Shown here: in pieces, positions 42,694 through 51,944 of the stretch
Numbering within the stretch: the stretch's first letter is position 1
Layout: the number at the start of each line of letters is the position of its first letter
Assembly: GCF_025154075.1 (NCBI RefSeq)
Contig: NZ_JAOAMU010000005.1
Location: 248,001-312,000, forward strand
Length of the DNA: 64,000 nucleotides
Reading direction: 5' to 3'
From: Chryseobacterium herbae
GTDB lineage: Bacteria > Bacteroidota > Bacteroidia > Flavobacteriales > Weeksellaceae
Made by a program: the position numbers and the translations under genes
Notes under the pieces: model-generated
The model's database searches: none
The model's input: the letters and a program-made list of their open reading frames with translations, nothing else
Told to the model about the DNA's origin: nothing

Positions 42694-44847
42694 ATGCCAA
42701 GAAAAGGTAAATATATAAGCCATAAAAACGAACAGAAACTCATAGAGATCGGAAGACTGATCCTGCGTTTCATGAATACCAATTCCACGAAGATCTATAA
42801 TTATAAGCAGATCTCAGACGGAATAGATTATAAAAATCCACGCCAGAGAGAGCTGGTCATTCAGGCCCTTCACAAACTTCAGGGTTCTGAGAAGGTCAAA
42901 GAAGTGGAAAAAGGAAAGTACATCGTTAATCTGAAGATTGCGGGAACTTTGAGTGGGACTATTGATTTCAACCAGTCCGGAAACGCGTATGTAAGCGTAG
43001 AAGGAATGGAAGATGATGTCTTTATCCATTCTAAAAATGTGAAAGATGCATTGCAGGGCGATAAAGTTCTGATCGTGACCTATCATTTCAAAGGTAAAAA
43101 GCTGGAAGGCTCCGTACTGGAAGTTCTGGAAAGAACAAGAACTGAATTTGTAGGAACATTCCAGATGGTCGCTCATAAAGACTTTGGTTTTGTCGTGTGT
43201 GATAAAAAAACAATCAATACCGATATTTTTATTCCAAGAGCAAAATTCGGAGGCGCTGAAAACGGTGATAAGGTCGTTGTAAAAATGACAGAATGGAGAC
43301 CGGGCGACAAAAATCCTCAGGGAGAAATCACTCAGGTATTGGGTGCTCCGGGTGAGCATGAAACTGAGATCCACTCTATCCTTGCAGAATACGGTCTTCC
43401 GTATGAATTTCCGCAAGAAGTTGAGCTCGATGCTGATAAAATCGACAGAACAATTACCGATGAAGAAGCTGCGAAGCGTTGGGATATGCGTAATATCTGT
43501 ACCTTCACGATTGACCCTAAGGATGCAAAAGATTTTGATGATGCCCTTTCCATAAGAAAACTGGAAAACGGAAACTGGGAGATCGGGGTGCACATTGCAG
43601 ACGTTTCTCATTATGTAGTTCCTGGAACCATGCTGGATGATGAAGCTTACAAAAGAGCGACTTCGGTATATCTTGTAGACCGTGTAGTTCCTATGCTTCC
43701 AGAGGTTTTGAGTAACGATGTATGCTCGCTTCGTCCAAATGAAGATAAATATACTTTCTCAGCAGTTTTTGAACTTAATGATAACGCAGAAATTCAAAAA
43801 CAGTGGTTTGGAAGAACGGTGATTCACTCAGACAGAAGGTTTACCTATGAAGAAGCTCAGGAACGTATAGAAACGGGCCAGGGAGATCTTGCAGAAGAAA
43901 TCAATACACTGGACAGACTTGCTAAAATCATGCGTGATGAACGTGTGAGAAATGGAGCGATCACATTTGACAGAAGTGAAGTAAGATTCAATCTGGATGA
44001 AAATAACTCGCCGATTGGAGTGTACTTTAAAGTAAGCAAGGATTCCAATCACCTGATCGAAGAATTCATGCTTTTAGCGAATAAAAAAGTGTCCGAATTT
44101 GTATCACTGAACACTAAAGGAGGTGTAACGAATAATACCTTTATCTACAGAGTCCATGATGATCCGAATCCGGCAAAACTGGAAGCATTGAGAGATTTCG
44201 TCTCTACTTTCGGATATAAAATGAATCTTGACAATACCAAAAAGGTAGCAGAATCACTGAATAAACTTCTTTTCGATGTCAAAGGAAAAGGAGAAGAAAA
44301 TATGATCGAAACGCTGGCCATGAGAAGTATGAGCAAAGCGGTATATTCTACAGAACCTATCGGACACTACGGTTTAGGTTTCGAGTACTACAGCCACTTC
44401 ACCTCTCCTATCCGTCGTTATCCTGACCTTTTGGCCCACCGTCTTTTACAGCATTATCTTGATGGAGGTAAATCGCCAAGCAAGCAGGAGCTGGAAGACA
44501 AAGCAAAACACTGCAGTTCTATGGAAAGACTGGCTGCCGATGCAGAAAGAGATTCTATCAAGTTCATGCAGGTGAAATTTATGGAAAAACACCTTGGAGA
44601 AACCTTTACAGGTGTTATTTCCGGTGTTGCGGAATTCGGTTTCTGGGTAGAAATCCCTGAAAACGGTGCCGAAGGTTTAATCAAATTGAGAGATCTGGTA
44701 GATGATTCCTATTCTTACGATGCGAAAACCCACGCTGTTTATGGTAACAAAACCGGTAAAAGGCATCAGTTAGGAGACGAAGTTCAGATCCAGCTAGTAA
44801 AAGCCAACCTTATTCAAAAGCAGTTAGACTTTAAGATTGTTGATTAA
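42694..44847 (+). CDS. rnr: Ribonuclease R
   Basis: Processive 3'-to-5' exoribonuclease of the RNB family that degrades structured RNA and takes part in RNA quality control. 717 aa. N-terminal winged-helix (about 15-75) and cold-shock domains (about 85-230) are followed by the RNB domain with the catalytic acidic set in FTIDPKDAKDFDDALS (about 271-286) and the C-terminal S1 domain (about 635-717, TGVISGVAEFGFWVEI). It follows the TSP3 genes by 22 bp but is probably separate in function. Confidence 0.95.
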   Translation: MPRKGKYISHKNEQKLIEIGRLILRFMNTNSTKIYNYKQISDGIDYKNPRQRELVIQALHKLQGSEKVKEVEKGKYIVNLKIAGTLSGTIDFNQSGNAYVSVEGMEDDVFIHSKNVKDALQGDKVLIVTYHFKGKKLEGSVLEVLERTRTEFVGTFQMVAHKDFGFVVCDKKTINTDIFIPRAKFGGAENGDKVVVKMTEWRPGDKNPQGEITQVLGAPGEHETEIHSILAEYGLPYEFPQEVELDADKIDRTITDEEAAKRWDMRNICTFTIDPKDAKDFDDALSIRKLENGNWEIGVHIADVSHYVVPGTMLDDEAYKRATSVYLVDRVVPMLPEVLSNDVCSLRPNEDKYTFSAVFELNDNAEIQKQWFGRTVIHSDRRFTYEEAQERIETGQGDLAEEINTLDRLAKIMRDERVRNGAITFDRSEVRFNLDENNSPIGVYFKVSKDSNHLIEEFMLLANKKVSEFVSLNTKGGVTNNTFIYRVHDDPNPAKLEALRDFVSTFGYKMNLDNTKKVAESLNKLLFDVKGKGEENMIETLAMRSMSKAVYSTEPIGHYGLGFEYYSHFTSPIRRYPDLLAHRLLQHYLDGGKSPSKQELEDKAKHCSSMERLAADAERDSIKFMQVKFMEKHLGETFTGVISGVAEFGFWVEIPENGAEGLIKLRDLVDDSYSYDAKTHAVYGNKTGKRHQLGDEVQIQLVKANLIQKQLDFKIVD

Positions 44848-44870
44848 TTAAATCATAAAGTATAACTTTG
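44840..44870 (+). promoter_or_regulatory. Predicted promoter of the LysE-family gene
   Basis: TTG at 44840-44842, spacer of 20 bp and TAACTTTG (TAnnTTTG) at 44863-44870, right after the rnr stop. The start codon is 42 bp downstream. Confidence 0.5.
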
Positions 44871-44912
44871 TATTAATGGGATGAAATTTTTTTTCATTTA
44901 AAATACTATTGA

Positions 44913-45611
44913 ATGTTTGAACTTGTACTTTCTGCCGTTGTCTTAGGATTTATGCTGAGCCTGGTTTTTATAGGACCTATTTTTTTCCTTTTAATTGAAA
45001 CCAGTTTTTCCAGAGGACCAAGACATGCTCTGGCACTGGATCTCGGAGTTATTACGGCAGATATATTATGCATTGTTGCTGCTTATTATGCAAGTGCAGA
45101 TATTGTCACTTTAATAGATAAACATCCCGGTTTTTACAGGATCACATCTATACTTATTTTTGTATACGGGATCGTCATGATGGTCACCAAGACCAAAATG
45201 CATATGCCCGGTGAAGAAAGGATCATTGGCCAAAACTATTTTAAAACGTTTTTCAATGGTTTTTTCTTCAATCTTTTGAATGTAGGGGTTATTCTTTTCT
45301 GGCTGGTTACGGTGATCTCCGTAAGAAACCAGTATCCTGATACCAGTAGTTTTATTCTCTACGTGGGCATCGTCATTGGCACCTATTTGTGCATTGACCT
45401 GGCCAAAATATTCTTAGCAAAACAATTTCACGATAAACTTACCCAGAAACTCGCCAACCAGATCAGAAGGATCGTGGGCGGGATTCTTATTGTTTTCAGT
45501 TTCTTTATCTTTCTTCAGAGTTTTAAGAAATTCAATCAGTTCGACAGGCGTTTAGAAGAAGCTGAGAAAAAAGAAATCAAATACCAAAAAACAGAACAAA
45601 AGACAGAATGA
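44913..45611 (+). CDS. LysE-family membrane translocator
   Basis: 232 aa with six predicted transmembrane helices, in the layout of the LysE/RhtB amino-acid exporter family: GPIFFLLIETSFSRGPRHALALDLGVITADI (split over about 21-51) is the family start, then charged loop, and KTFFNGFFFNLLNVGVILFWL (around 115). The C-terminal tail is charged. Its stop overlaps the LD-carboxypeptidase start (ATGA), so the two are coupled. Substrate unknown. Confidence 0.85.
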   Translation: MFELVLSAVVLGFMLSLVFIGPIFFLLIETSFSRGPRHALALDLGVITADILCIVAAYYASADIVTLIDKHPGFYRITSILIFVYGIVMMVTKTKMHMPGEERIIGQNYFKTFFNGFFFNLLNVGVILFWLVTVISVRNQYPDTSSFILYVGIVIGTYLCIDLAKIFLAKQFHDKLTQKLANQIRRIVGGILIVFSFFIFLQSFKKFNQFDRRLEEAEKKEIKYQKTEQKTE

Positions 45612-46537
45612 AAAAAATAATCTTTCCAAAAGCCCTTAAAAAAGGCGCTAAAATAGCTGTAATCTCCCCTGCCGGAGCTGTAGATGTTTCCCAACTTGAA
45701 AAGGGAATAGAATTAATTAAAAGCAGAGGTTTTGAACCTGTATTGGGAGAACATCTCTACACTAAATTTGCAAACGGATACAATTACGCAGGAACAGAAA
45801 AGGAAAGGTTAAGCGATATCAACTGGGCTTTAAACGATAAAGAAATTTCAGCAGTCTGGGCTTCAAGAGGCGGCTACGGATGCCAGCATCTGGTTCAGCA
45901 TTTAAAGCTTAAAAACTTTACAGAAAATCCGAAATGGTATATCGGGTACTCGGATAATACCGTTATTCAAAGCTATTTATTAAAGAAAGGTTTTGCATCT
46001 ATTCACGGACAGACCATGAAAACATCCAGTTTTGGAGTGACCGATGAAAGCTACGACCTGATTTTTGATATTTTAAAAGGGAAAACCCTTAAATATGCTT
46101 TACAACCAAATCAATTTAATAAACTGGGGAATATTGAAGGTGAATTGATTGGAGGTAATTTAGCCTTGATCTATGCCCTTCTGGGAACTCCATTTTCTTT
46201 TGATTTCAAAGATAAAATTCTATTCATTGAAGATATCGGGGAAAATTTTTATGCCCTTGACCGAATGATCATGAGCCTGGAATTAGCCGGTGTTTTCAAA
46301 AAAATAAAAGGACTGATCATTGGCGGAATGACCAATATGGGCGATGAAAAAGAGAATAAAAGCTATGAAGAAAGCTTTGATGAATTTGCCTATAAACTGA
46401 TTTCAGACAGGATTTCAAAGTATAAATTCCCAACTGTTTTCGGATTCCCGAATGGACATATTAAAGATAACAGACCTTTAATTATTGGTGGAAAGGTTAC
46501 CATGAAGATTGGAGATAAGGTTAAGATTGAGTTTTAA
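45608..46537 (+). CDS. LD-carboxypeptidase (S66 family)
   Basis: 309 aa. Family S66 peptidases cut the L-D bond of murein tetrapeptides in cell-wall recycling, or cleave microcin-type peptides. The motif IGYSDNTVIQ carries the nucleophile Ser near 118, SRGGYGCQHL precedes it (about 88-97), and the Glu and His are in the C-terminal part (GGNLALIYALLG; FPNGHIKDNRPL). No signal peptide, so cytosolic. It is translationally coupled to the LysE-like exporter. LdcA-type function is the best guess. Confidence 0.9.
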   Translation: MKKIIFPKALKKGAKIAVISPAGAVDVSQLEKGIELIKSRGFEPVLGEHLYTKFANGYNYAGTEKERLSDINWALNDKEISAVWASRGGYGCQHLVQHLKLKNFTENPKWYIGYSDNTVIQSYLLKKGFASIHGQTMKTSSFGVTDESYDLIFDILKGKTLKYALQPNQFNKLGNIEGELIGGNLALIYALLGTPFSFDFKDKILFIEDIGENFYALDRMIMSLELAGVFKKIKGLIIGGMTNMGDEKENKSYEESFDEFAYKLISDRISKYKFPTVFGFPNGHIKDNRPLIIGGKVTMKIGDKVKIEF

Positions 46538-46588
46538 GAAATACCAGTCTCAATAACGCTTCTACCCTCAAACCCTCAAACTTGAAAG

Positions 46589-46960
46589 ATGGCAACTCAT
46601 AATGATTTCGGTAAAATAGTAGAAGATCTTGCAGCTGAATATCTGCAGAAGAACGGCTATAAAGTTCTTGCGAGGAATTTCAGGTTTCAGAAAGCTGAGA
46701 TCGATATCATTGCTGAAAAAGAAGATTTAATTATTATCATAGAAGTAAAGGCACGTTCTACAGATGCTTTTATGCTCCCTCAGGAGGCTGTTACCAAAAC
46801 AAAGATCAAGTCTATTGTTACTGCCGCGAATCATTATCTTGAAGAATTTAAGAGGAATAATGAAGTGAGATTTGATATTATTTCTGTCCTTCCGGATGAA
46901 AAAAAGAAACTCACAATCGAGCATATAACCGACGCTTTTGAAGCATTTGATGCCAACTGA
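46589..46960 (+). CDS. YraN-family (UPF0102) endonuclease-like protein
   Basis: 123 aa. Restriction-endonuclease-like fold: the active-site order is E in AEYLQKNGYKVLARN, D in AEIDIIAEKEDLIIIIEVKARS (acidic-EVK core, about 34-56) and later Lys/Gln. The family is thought to act in DNA processing, often near ribosomal or rnh genes, without an assigned activity. It lies 51 bp after the LD-carboxypeptidase gene. Confidence 0.9.
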   Translation: MATHNDFGKIVEDLAAEYLQKNGYKVLARNFRFQKAEIDIIAEKEDLIIIIEVKARSTDAFMLPQEAVTKTKIKSIVTAANHYLEEFKRNNEVRFDIISVLPDEKKKLTIEHITDAFEAFDAN

Positions 46961-47098
46961 TTATAATAATTAATCTAACAATCTAACAATGTACCAGTGT
47001 AACAATGTTGAATACAGGAGCGTGTTTATTGTTACATTGGTAGACTGATACATTGTTACATTGATATACTTATACATTGCTACATTAAAAAAGAAATT
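46961..47098. repeat. CATTGTTACATTG-type repeat region with an inverted repeat
   Basis: Low-complexity gap: repeats of TGTAACAATG/CATTGTTACA in both orientations. TACCAGTGTAACAAT (46992-47006) and ATTGTTACATTGGTA (47028-47042) are inverted with one mismatch and a 21 bp loop. Further TACATTG words follow to 47084. Confidence 0.6.
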
Positions 47099-47848
47099 AT
47101 GAAAACAATACTCATCACCGGAGCTACTTCCGGAATAGGAAAATCTACTGCAGAGCTTCTTGCCAGACAGGAAAACAGAATCATTATCTGTGGAAGGAGA
47201 AAAGAAGTCTTAGAATCTTTAAATGCTGAGCTTTCTCAATTTACCGAAATATTTAGTTTAATGTTTGACGTAAGAAATCTGGAAGAAGTTGAAAAAGCAA
47301 TCAATTCTCTTCCTGAAGAATGGAAAAACATTGATGTATTGATCAATAATGCAGGAAATGCGCACGGTTTGGATCCTCTTTCTGCCGGAAAGACAGATGA
47401 TTGGGATTCTATGATTGATGGTAATGTAAAAGGACTTTTATACGTTTCCAAAACAATCATCCCTTCTATGAAAGACCGTAATTCAGGGCATATTGTAAAC
47501 ATTAGTTCAGTGGCAGCAAGACAAACTTATGGCAATGGAACAGTATACTGTGCAACTAAAAAAGCAGTTGACGTAATTTCTGAAGGAATGCGTCTGGAAC
47601 TGACGGAATTTGGAATCAAGGTGACCAATATTCAGCCAGGTGCTGTGGAAACTGATTTCTCTCTGATAAGATTCAAAGGAGACAGTGAAAAAGCAGCGAC
47701 GGTATACGCGGGCTATGAAGCGCTGAAAGCTGAAGATATTGCTGACGCTATTGCTTATTGTGTCAATGCTCCAAAACACGTGATGGTTTCAGATATGACC
47801 ATCTATCCGAGTGCACAGAGTGAACCTAGAACGATTTACAGAAAATAA
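47099..47848 (+). CDS. SDR-family oxidoreductase (YdfG-like)
   Basis: 249 aa. Classical SDR: nucleotide loop TGATSGIGKSTAE (about 7-19), the NNAGNAHG (about 83-90), Ser in ISSVAARQ and YCATKKAVD catalytic Tyr/Lys (about 153-161). The NGNVKGLLYVSKTIIPSM and QPGAVETDFSLIRFKGD segments fit the NADP-dependent 3-hydroxy acid dehydrogenase (YdfG) group. The true substrate is uncertain. The next small gene starts 1-2 bp after the stop. Confidence 0.88.
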   Translation: MKTILITGATSGIGKSTAELLARQENRIIICGRRKEVLESLNAELSQFTEIFSLMFDVRNLEEVEKAINSLPEEWKNIDVLINNAGNAHGLDPLSAGKTDDWDSMIDGNVKGLLYVSKTIIPSMKDRNSGHIVNISSVAARQTYGNGTVYCATKKAVDVISEGMRLELTEFGIKVTNIQPGAVETDFSLIRFKGDSEKAATVYAGYEALKAEDIADAIAYCVNAPKHVMVSDMTIYPSAQSEPRTIYRK

Positions 47849-47849
47849 G

Positions 47850-48290
47850 GTGAAAAGTAGATTTCTTTTTATTCTGCTCTTTTCATTTGCTTTTTGGAAC
47901 TGCCAGAATGTGAACATCTCCCAGAAAGATGAGACGCTCATTGAACATATAAAACTGCTGGATACCTATTTGCAGAATAATGATGCGAAGATCATTGATA
48001 TTTTGCGTCAGGATGTGTCTTTTGGTCATTCCAACGGCTGGATACAGAACTTTGAAGATTTCAAGAAAGATTTTTCGTCAAAAAAAGTGATGTATAAAGA
48101 TATTCAGCAGACAGAACTTTCTGAGATCAAGAGGTATAAAAATACTGCAAGCATCAGAAGAAAAATAAAAGTTTCAGGAACGTATAAAAACCAGGATTTT
48201 GAAATGAAACTGGCTTTGCTGGAGATCTGGATAAAAAAGAATACGGTATGGAAACTCTGGAGTCGGCAGAGTGTCGAAATAAAGCCATAA
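47850..48290 (+). CDS. Small lipoprotein of the NTF2-like type
   Basis: 147 aa from a GTG at 47850, two bases after the SDR stop; an earlier GTG at 47811 would overlap the SDR and break the signal peptide. The N-terminus KSRFLFILLFSFAFWNCQN gives a lipobox-like FWNC. The remainder (LIEHIKLLDTYLQNNDAKII, DVSFGHSNGWIQNFEDFKKD, VWKLWSRQSVEI) resembles NTF2-like/SnoaL-type small domains (DUF4440-like). Catalytic residues cannot be identified; function unknown. Confidence 0.68.
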   Translation: MKSRFLFILLFSFAFWNCQNVNISQKDETLIEHIKLLDTYLQNNDAKIIDILRQDVSFGHSNGWIQNFEDFKKDFSSKKVMYKDIQQTELSEIKRYKNTASIRRKIKVSGTYKNQDFEMKLALLEIWIKKNTVWKLWSRQSVEIKP

Positions 48291-48356
48291 ATTTGCACGA
48301 ATTTGAAGCAATTTTGCCCTTTTTGCGATTTTGCCACCTAGATTAAAATTAAAAAG

Positions 48357-49037
48357 ATGAAAATTCTATATCTGGAAACCTCTTCCAAAAACTGTTCTGT
48401 AGCTATTTCAGATGATGAAAAGCTCCTATGTCTATGTGAAGAAGTTTCGGAAAACTATAAACAGTCTGAAAGCCTTCACACGTATGTAGAATGGGCATTG
48501 GAAGGCGCGGGTCTCAGCATGAAAGATATTGAGGCGGTATCATTGGGTAAAGGACCGGGTTCTTATACCGGATTAAGGATCGGGGCATCGTCTGCAAAAG
48601 GATTCTGCTACGGACTGAAAATACCGCTTACCGCTGTGAATTCTTTAGAAAGCATGATAGAGCCTTTTTTAGGCAAGAACTATGATTATATAGTGCCATT
48701 GATCGATGCGAGGAGAATGGAGGTTTATACGGCCGTTTATGATGGCAAAACCGGAAAAGAATTATCTCCTACCGAAGCGAAAATTTTAGATGAAACTTCT
48801 TTTGATGAATTTAAAGATAAAAAAGTCATTTTTGTAGGGGATGGCGCAAAGAAAGCCAAAGACATTCTGAATCTTCCCGATGCGGAATTCAGAGATGACA
48901 TCTACCCTTCTGCGCAATACCTGATTAAAAGAACGCTGGAGAAAATAGAAAATAAGGAATTTGAAGATATTGCCTACTTTGAACCCTTCTATCTTAAAGA
49001 TTTCCACGGCGTAAAGAAAAAGAAAAGCGAAGATTAG
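48357..49037 (+). CDS. tsaB: tRNA threonylcarbamoyladenosine biosynthesis protein TsaB
   Basis: Partner subunit of TsaD in making N6-threonylcarbamoyladenosine at position 37 of ANN-decoding tRNAs. 226 aa of the Kae1/YgjD-like fold without the metal site: VAISDDEKLL, YKQSESLHTYVEWAL, SLGKGPGSYTGLRIG (about 63-77), and the FLGKNYDYIVPLIDARRMEVYTA stretch (about 102-124). It ends in a terminator that overlaps its last codons. Confidence 0.93.
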   Translation: MKILYLETSSKNCSVAISDDEKLLCLCEEVSENYKQSESLHTYVEWALEGAGLSMKDIEAVSLGKGPGSYTGLRIGASSAKGFCYGLKIPLTAVNSLESMIEPFLGKNYDYIVPLIDARRMEVYTAVYDGKTGKELSPTEAKILDETSFDEFKDKKVIFVGDGAKKAKDILNLPDAEFRDDIYPSAQYLIKRTLEKIENKEFEDIAYFEPFYLKDFHGVKKKKSED

Positions 49038-49053
49038 TTCTTCGCTTTTTTTT
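49023..49053 (+). terminator. Rho-independent terminator of tsaB
   Basis: AAAAGCGAAG/CTTCGCTTTT stem with 7-8 nt loop, followed by T8. The stop codon lies inside the left arm and loop. Confidence 0.8.
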
Positions 49054-49276
49054 GTGTATTTGTAATAATATTCTTTTAGATATCAGATTTCAGACACGAG
49101 ATTTCAGATCTTTAGGTTGAGGCTAAGGCTAAGATTGAGAATGGTCAATGGTCAATTTTGCTTTGCGAGTCAATGGTGAAAAGGCTCCAAATCTAAGACC
49201 CACATTATACAACTCATAACTCATCATTTATAACTCATCACACCCCAAAACTCTCCGACCCCTCAAACTTTCCACC
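49054..49276. repeat. Phrase-mosaic intergenic gap
   Basis: GATATCAGATTTCAGACACG (around 49079-49098), a TTGAGGCTAAGGCTAAGA phrase (49117-49134), AATGGTCAATGGTCAA (49140-49155), AACTCATAACTCATCATTTA (about 49211-49230) and the CTCAAAC phrase near 49262. No ORF. The same phrases fill other gaps of the window. Confidence 0.5.
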
Positions 49277-51859
49277 CTATTTAGGCATGGCCGGAATATC
49301 ATTCGGAACACTATCTTTCTTCTCTTGTTTCTCCTTTTGTTCTTTCTGTTCCTGTTTCTTCGGTTTCTTTTTGTTGTCAGATTTCCCAGATTCAGGACCT
49401 TGTACAGATGGCTGCATCATTAAGGTGTTATCAGGATTCTGAGGGATATTTTGATTCTGTACAGGCTGCGGAGATGTACCCGGCTGCTGGGGAAGCGCAT
49501 TTCCTTTGTTATCAGTCGCCTGGAAGGAAAGTTCACTTTTCAGATAGTTCAGCATTTCCTTAGCTTTTATACCTTCCGGTGTTTTGGAATAATTGAGTGC
49601 GATCTGTTCCAATTGAAGAATCATGACTTCCTTTCCACTTGTTTTTCCCGAGTTGAACGCATTCAAAAGATGAAATTTAGGAATAAGGGCATCTTTCGGA
49701 AATTTCTGGATCGTCTGGTCTATAACCTCCTTACTTTCCACGAATTTCTCCGATTCATAAAGAGCATATGCTTTTTTGTATTCATTTTCAACCTCTTCTG
49801 AAGATTTTACAAACGAAATGTTTTTAGGATTTCTTGCGAATTCCGCGTAAGAAGTATACGGATAATCGGTCAATAGGATCTGTTTTGCTCTCTCTGAAGC
49901 CTGAGGATTTTTCAGGTAATTCATGGCAAAGATTTCGTAAAGGGCCTGTAGCATTACTTTTTCTTCAGGTTTTACGTCTACAAGATCATATAACGTCTTG
50001 GTTGCTAAAGGCGTGTTGGTAAAATAATTCTGATACATCACACCCAGGCCTAAAGAAGCAGTGTCCCTGTCTTTCTTTAATTGGCCTAATTTTCCTTGAT
50101 CCGTAGGGATCTGTTCGATATAGTAGGTTGTTTCAAAACGTCTCGGATTTGGTGCTGAAGTTACTCCAAGCGCATCATTCTTCATATCTTCAATAGATGC
50201 CATTTTTTTAGAATAACGCCAGTTATCGGACAATGCTCTTTCACCCCAAACCTGCTTAAACGACGATGTTCCTTTGCTTATGGTTCCTATATTACTGAAA
50301 TAAAAACCTTTGGTCGTTACTCCGAAATCCTCAAAAGAATTGGAGTTTTTAGCAAATATAGAGTTGGCACTGTAGTCTCCCCCGTCAAAACCTTTGCTCC
50401 TTTCAGCACGTATTCTTTCCTGTTCTTCTTTTTCCTCTTTAGCCTTAAGTTTAGCGATATACTTGGTGAAAAAATCAGATTTCTGTGCATCACTCATCTT
50501 AGCTAAAGAAAGAATACTGTCATTCTTTTTGATCAGATAATAGTTTTTGGAAATCTTCTTGATATATTCGGATTGGTCCTTTAAAAGAATCCTGGAAGGC
50601 TCGTAAGTCATCACTGTAAGCGCTGAATCATAGTACGTTCCGGCACCGATATAGTCATTCTTTTCAAGATAACTCTTCCCTATTTCATAATACGTAAGAC
50701 CTCTTACCTGCGGGTCGGAAACCTTTTCAAACAAAGATTTTTTGAAGAACTGCTGCGCTTCATCTTTCTTCCCTGCCTTGTTGGCCATTAAACCTAAAGC
50801 ATAGTAGAATTCGTTCTTTCTGGAACCGTAAGTTCCTTTTTTACTGATCCCTTCCAGATAGTTTTTAGCACCATTGTAATCCCCTTTTCCATTGAAAGTC
50901 TTGGCAATAGCAATTTGGGACTTCACTTCAAACTCAAAGTCATTGGCATATTTATAAGCCTGAGTAAAGCTTTCACGTGCTTTATCATTCTGCCCAAGAT
51001 TTTCAGCAACCTGTCCTCTCAGATAGGCTATTCTGCTTTTTAATTTTCTGTTTGAATTCAGTTCAAAAGCTCTGTCTAATTCAACAGATGCTTCTTCTGT
51101 TTTTCCGGCATCCAGCAAAGCTTCAGAATAATAGATGCTCATCAGTTTTGCATAGCTTTTATTGATGTCCTCTCCTTTCAGCTTAGCAAAAGTTTCATTG
51201 GCTCTGTGATAATCTTTGATCTTTGCATACGCTACACCCTGATAAATTCTTGCCAGAGGAAGCCTTTTATCATCCTTCATATGCGTAAAAACATAGTTGA
51301 GGGCATCCAGGGCCTGTACAGCCTTATTCTGGTAGATTCTTGACTGTACAAGGATCATATAAGCATCAAAAATTTTCTTGTTTTTTTCTTCCCCGCTTCT
51401 GATCACGGAATATTTGGTGATGGCTTTCTGAGCCTTTGCTTCAGCAATTTCTAAAGTAGTTGCACCCTTATTTTGCAGCTCATCAGGCTTACCGGGTGTT
51501 GTTCCCTGCGCGCCCGGCATTCCCGGAGGCATCCCCGGAGCTCCTCTTTCAGAAGAAGGTCTGTTCACTTCCGCCATTTTCATGGAGTTTTCAGCGAATG
51601 CAGCGGACTGCCCGAGATCACTTCCCAACGGTTGGTCTTCGAAGGTAAGAATAGGAATATAAGGCGCATAGAAATTGTCCTTATGCCCCTTGTCCCTGCT
51701 CGTAAATTCGCTGTTCAATGCGTCTTTAGCATTAAAAAGGGTATTATAATATGTGTTAAATCCTTTCATGAATTTTGAACGCTGCTCCGGCTTTTTGGAC
51801 TTGGTAGCACAGGAGGCAACGATACACATGATCAAAAGGAATAAAATATTCTTTTTCAT
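49277..51859 (-). CDS. TPR lipoprotein, probable type IX secretion protein PorW/SprE
   Basis: 860 aa. Lipoprotein signal with lipobox CIVASC (Cys17). A conserved start FMKGFNTYYNTLFNAKDALNSE (about 29-50) and many TPR-like helical pairs (about 140-460) precede a Lys/Glu-rich stretch, a beta-rich middle part (FYFSNIGTISKGTSSFKQVW) and further TPR units. The C-terminal 90 residues are Pro/Gln/Lys-rich and disordered (EQKEQKEKQEKKD). This matches the PorW/SprE group, periplasmic lipoproteins that assist type IX secretion and, in gliding species, motility; I infer this from pattern. Monocistronic. Confidence 0.72.
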   Translation of the reverse strand: MKKNILFLLIMCIVASCATKSKKPEQRSKFMKGFNTYYNTLFNAKDALNSEFTSRDKGHKDNFYAPYIPILTFEDQPLGSDLGQSAAFAENSMKMAEVNRPSSERGAPGMPPGMPGAQGTTPGKPDELQNKGATTLEIAEAKAQKAITKYSVIRSGEEKNKKIFDAYMILVQSRIYQNKAVQALDALNYVFTHMKDDKRLPLARIYQGVAYAKIKDYHRANETFAKLKGEDINKSYAKLMSIYYSEALLDAGKTEEASVELDRAFELNSNRKLKSRIAYLRGQVAENLGQNDKARESFTQAYKYANDFEFEVKSQIAIAKTFNGKGDYNGAKNYLEGISKKGTYGSRKNEFYYALGLMANKAGKKDEAQQFFKKSLFEKVSDPQVRGLTYYEIGKSYLEKNDYIGAGTYYDSALTVMTYEPSRILLKDQSEYIKKISKNYYLIKKNDSILSLAKMSDAQKSDFFTKYIAKLKAKEEKEEQERIRAERSKGFDGGDYSANSIFAKNSNSFEDFGVTTKGFYFSNIGTISKGTSSFKQVWGERALSDNWRYSKKMASIEDMKNDALGVTSAPNPRRFETTYYIEQIPTDQGKLGQLKKDRDTASLGLGVMYQNYFTNTPLATKTLYDLVDVKPEEKVMLQALYEIFAMNYLKNPQASERAKQILLTDYPYTSYAEFARNPKNISFVKSSEEVENEYKKAYALYESEKFVESKEVIDQTIQKFPKDALIPKFHLLNAFNSGKTSGKEVMILQLEQIALNYSKTPEGIKAKEMLNYLKSELSFQATDNKGNALPQQPGTSPQPVQNQNIPQNPDNTLMMQPSVQGPESGKSDNKKKPKKQEQKEQKEKQEKKDSVPNDIPAMPK

Positions 51860-51944
51860 TATTCAATATAACTCTCTTATCTGCTTTTTATTATAAGCAG
51901 CTGGTGATTTTGTAAAAATAATAAAATTTTATAATGAATAATAT

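Noticed and set aside
42814..43611. 265-codon open frame on the minus strand
   Set aside because: Fully antisense to the conserved rnr gene; composition is that of a shadow frame.
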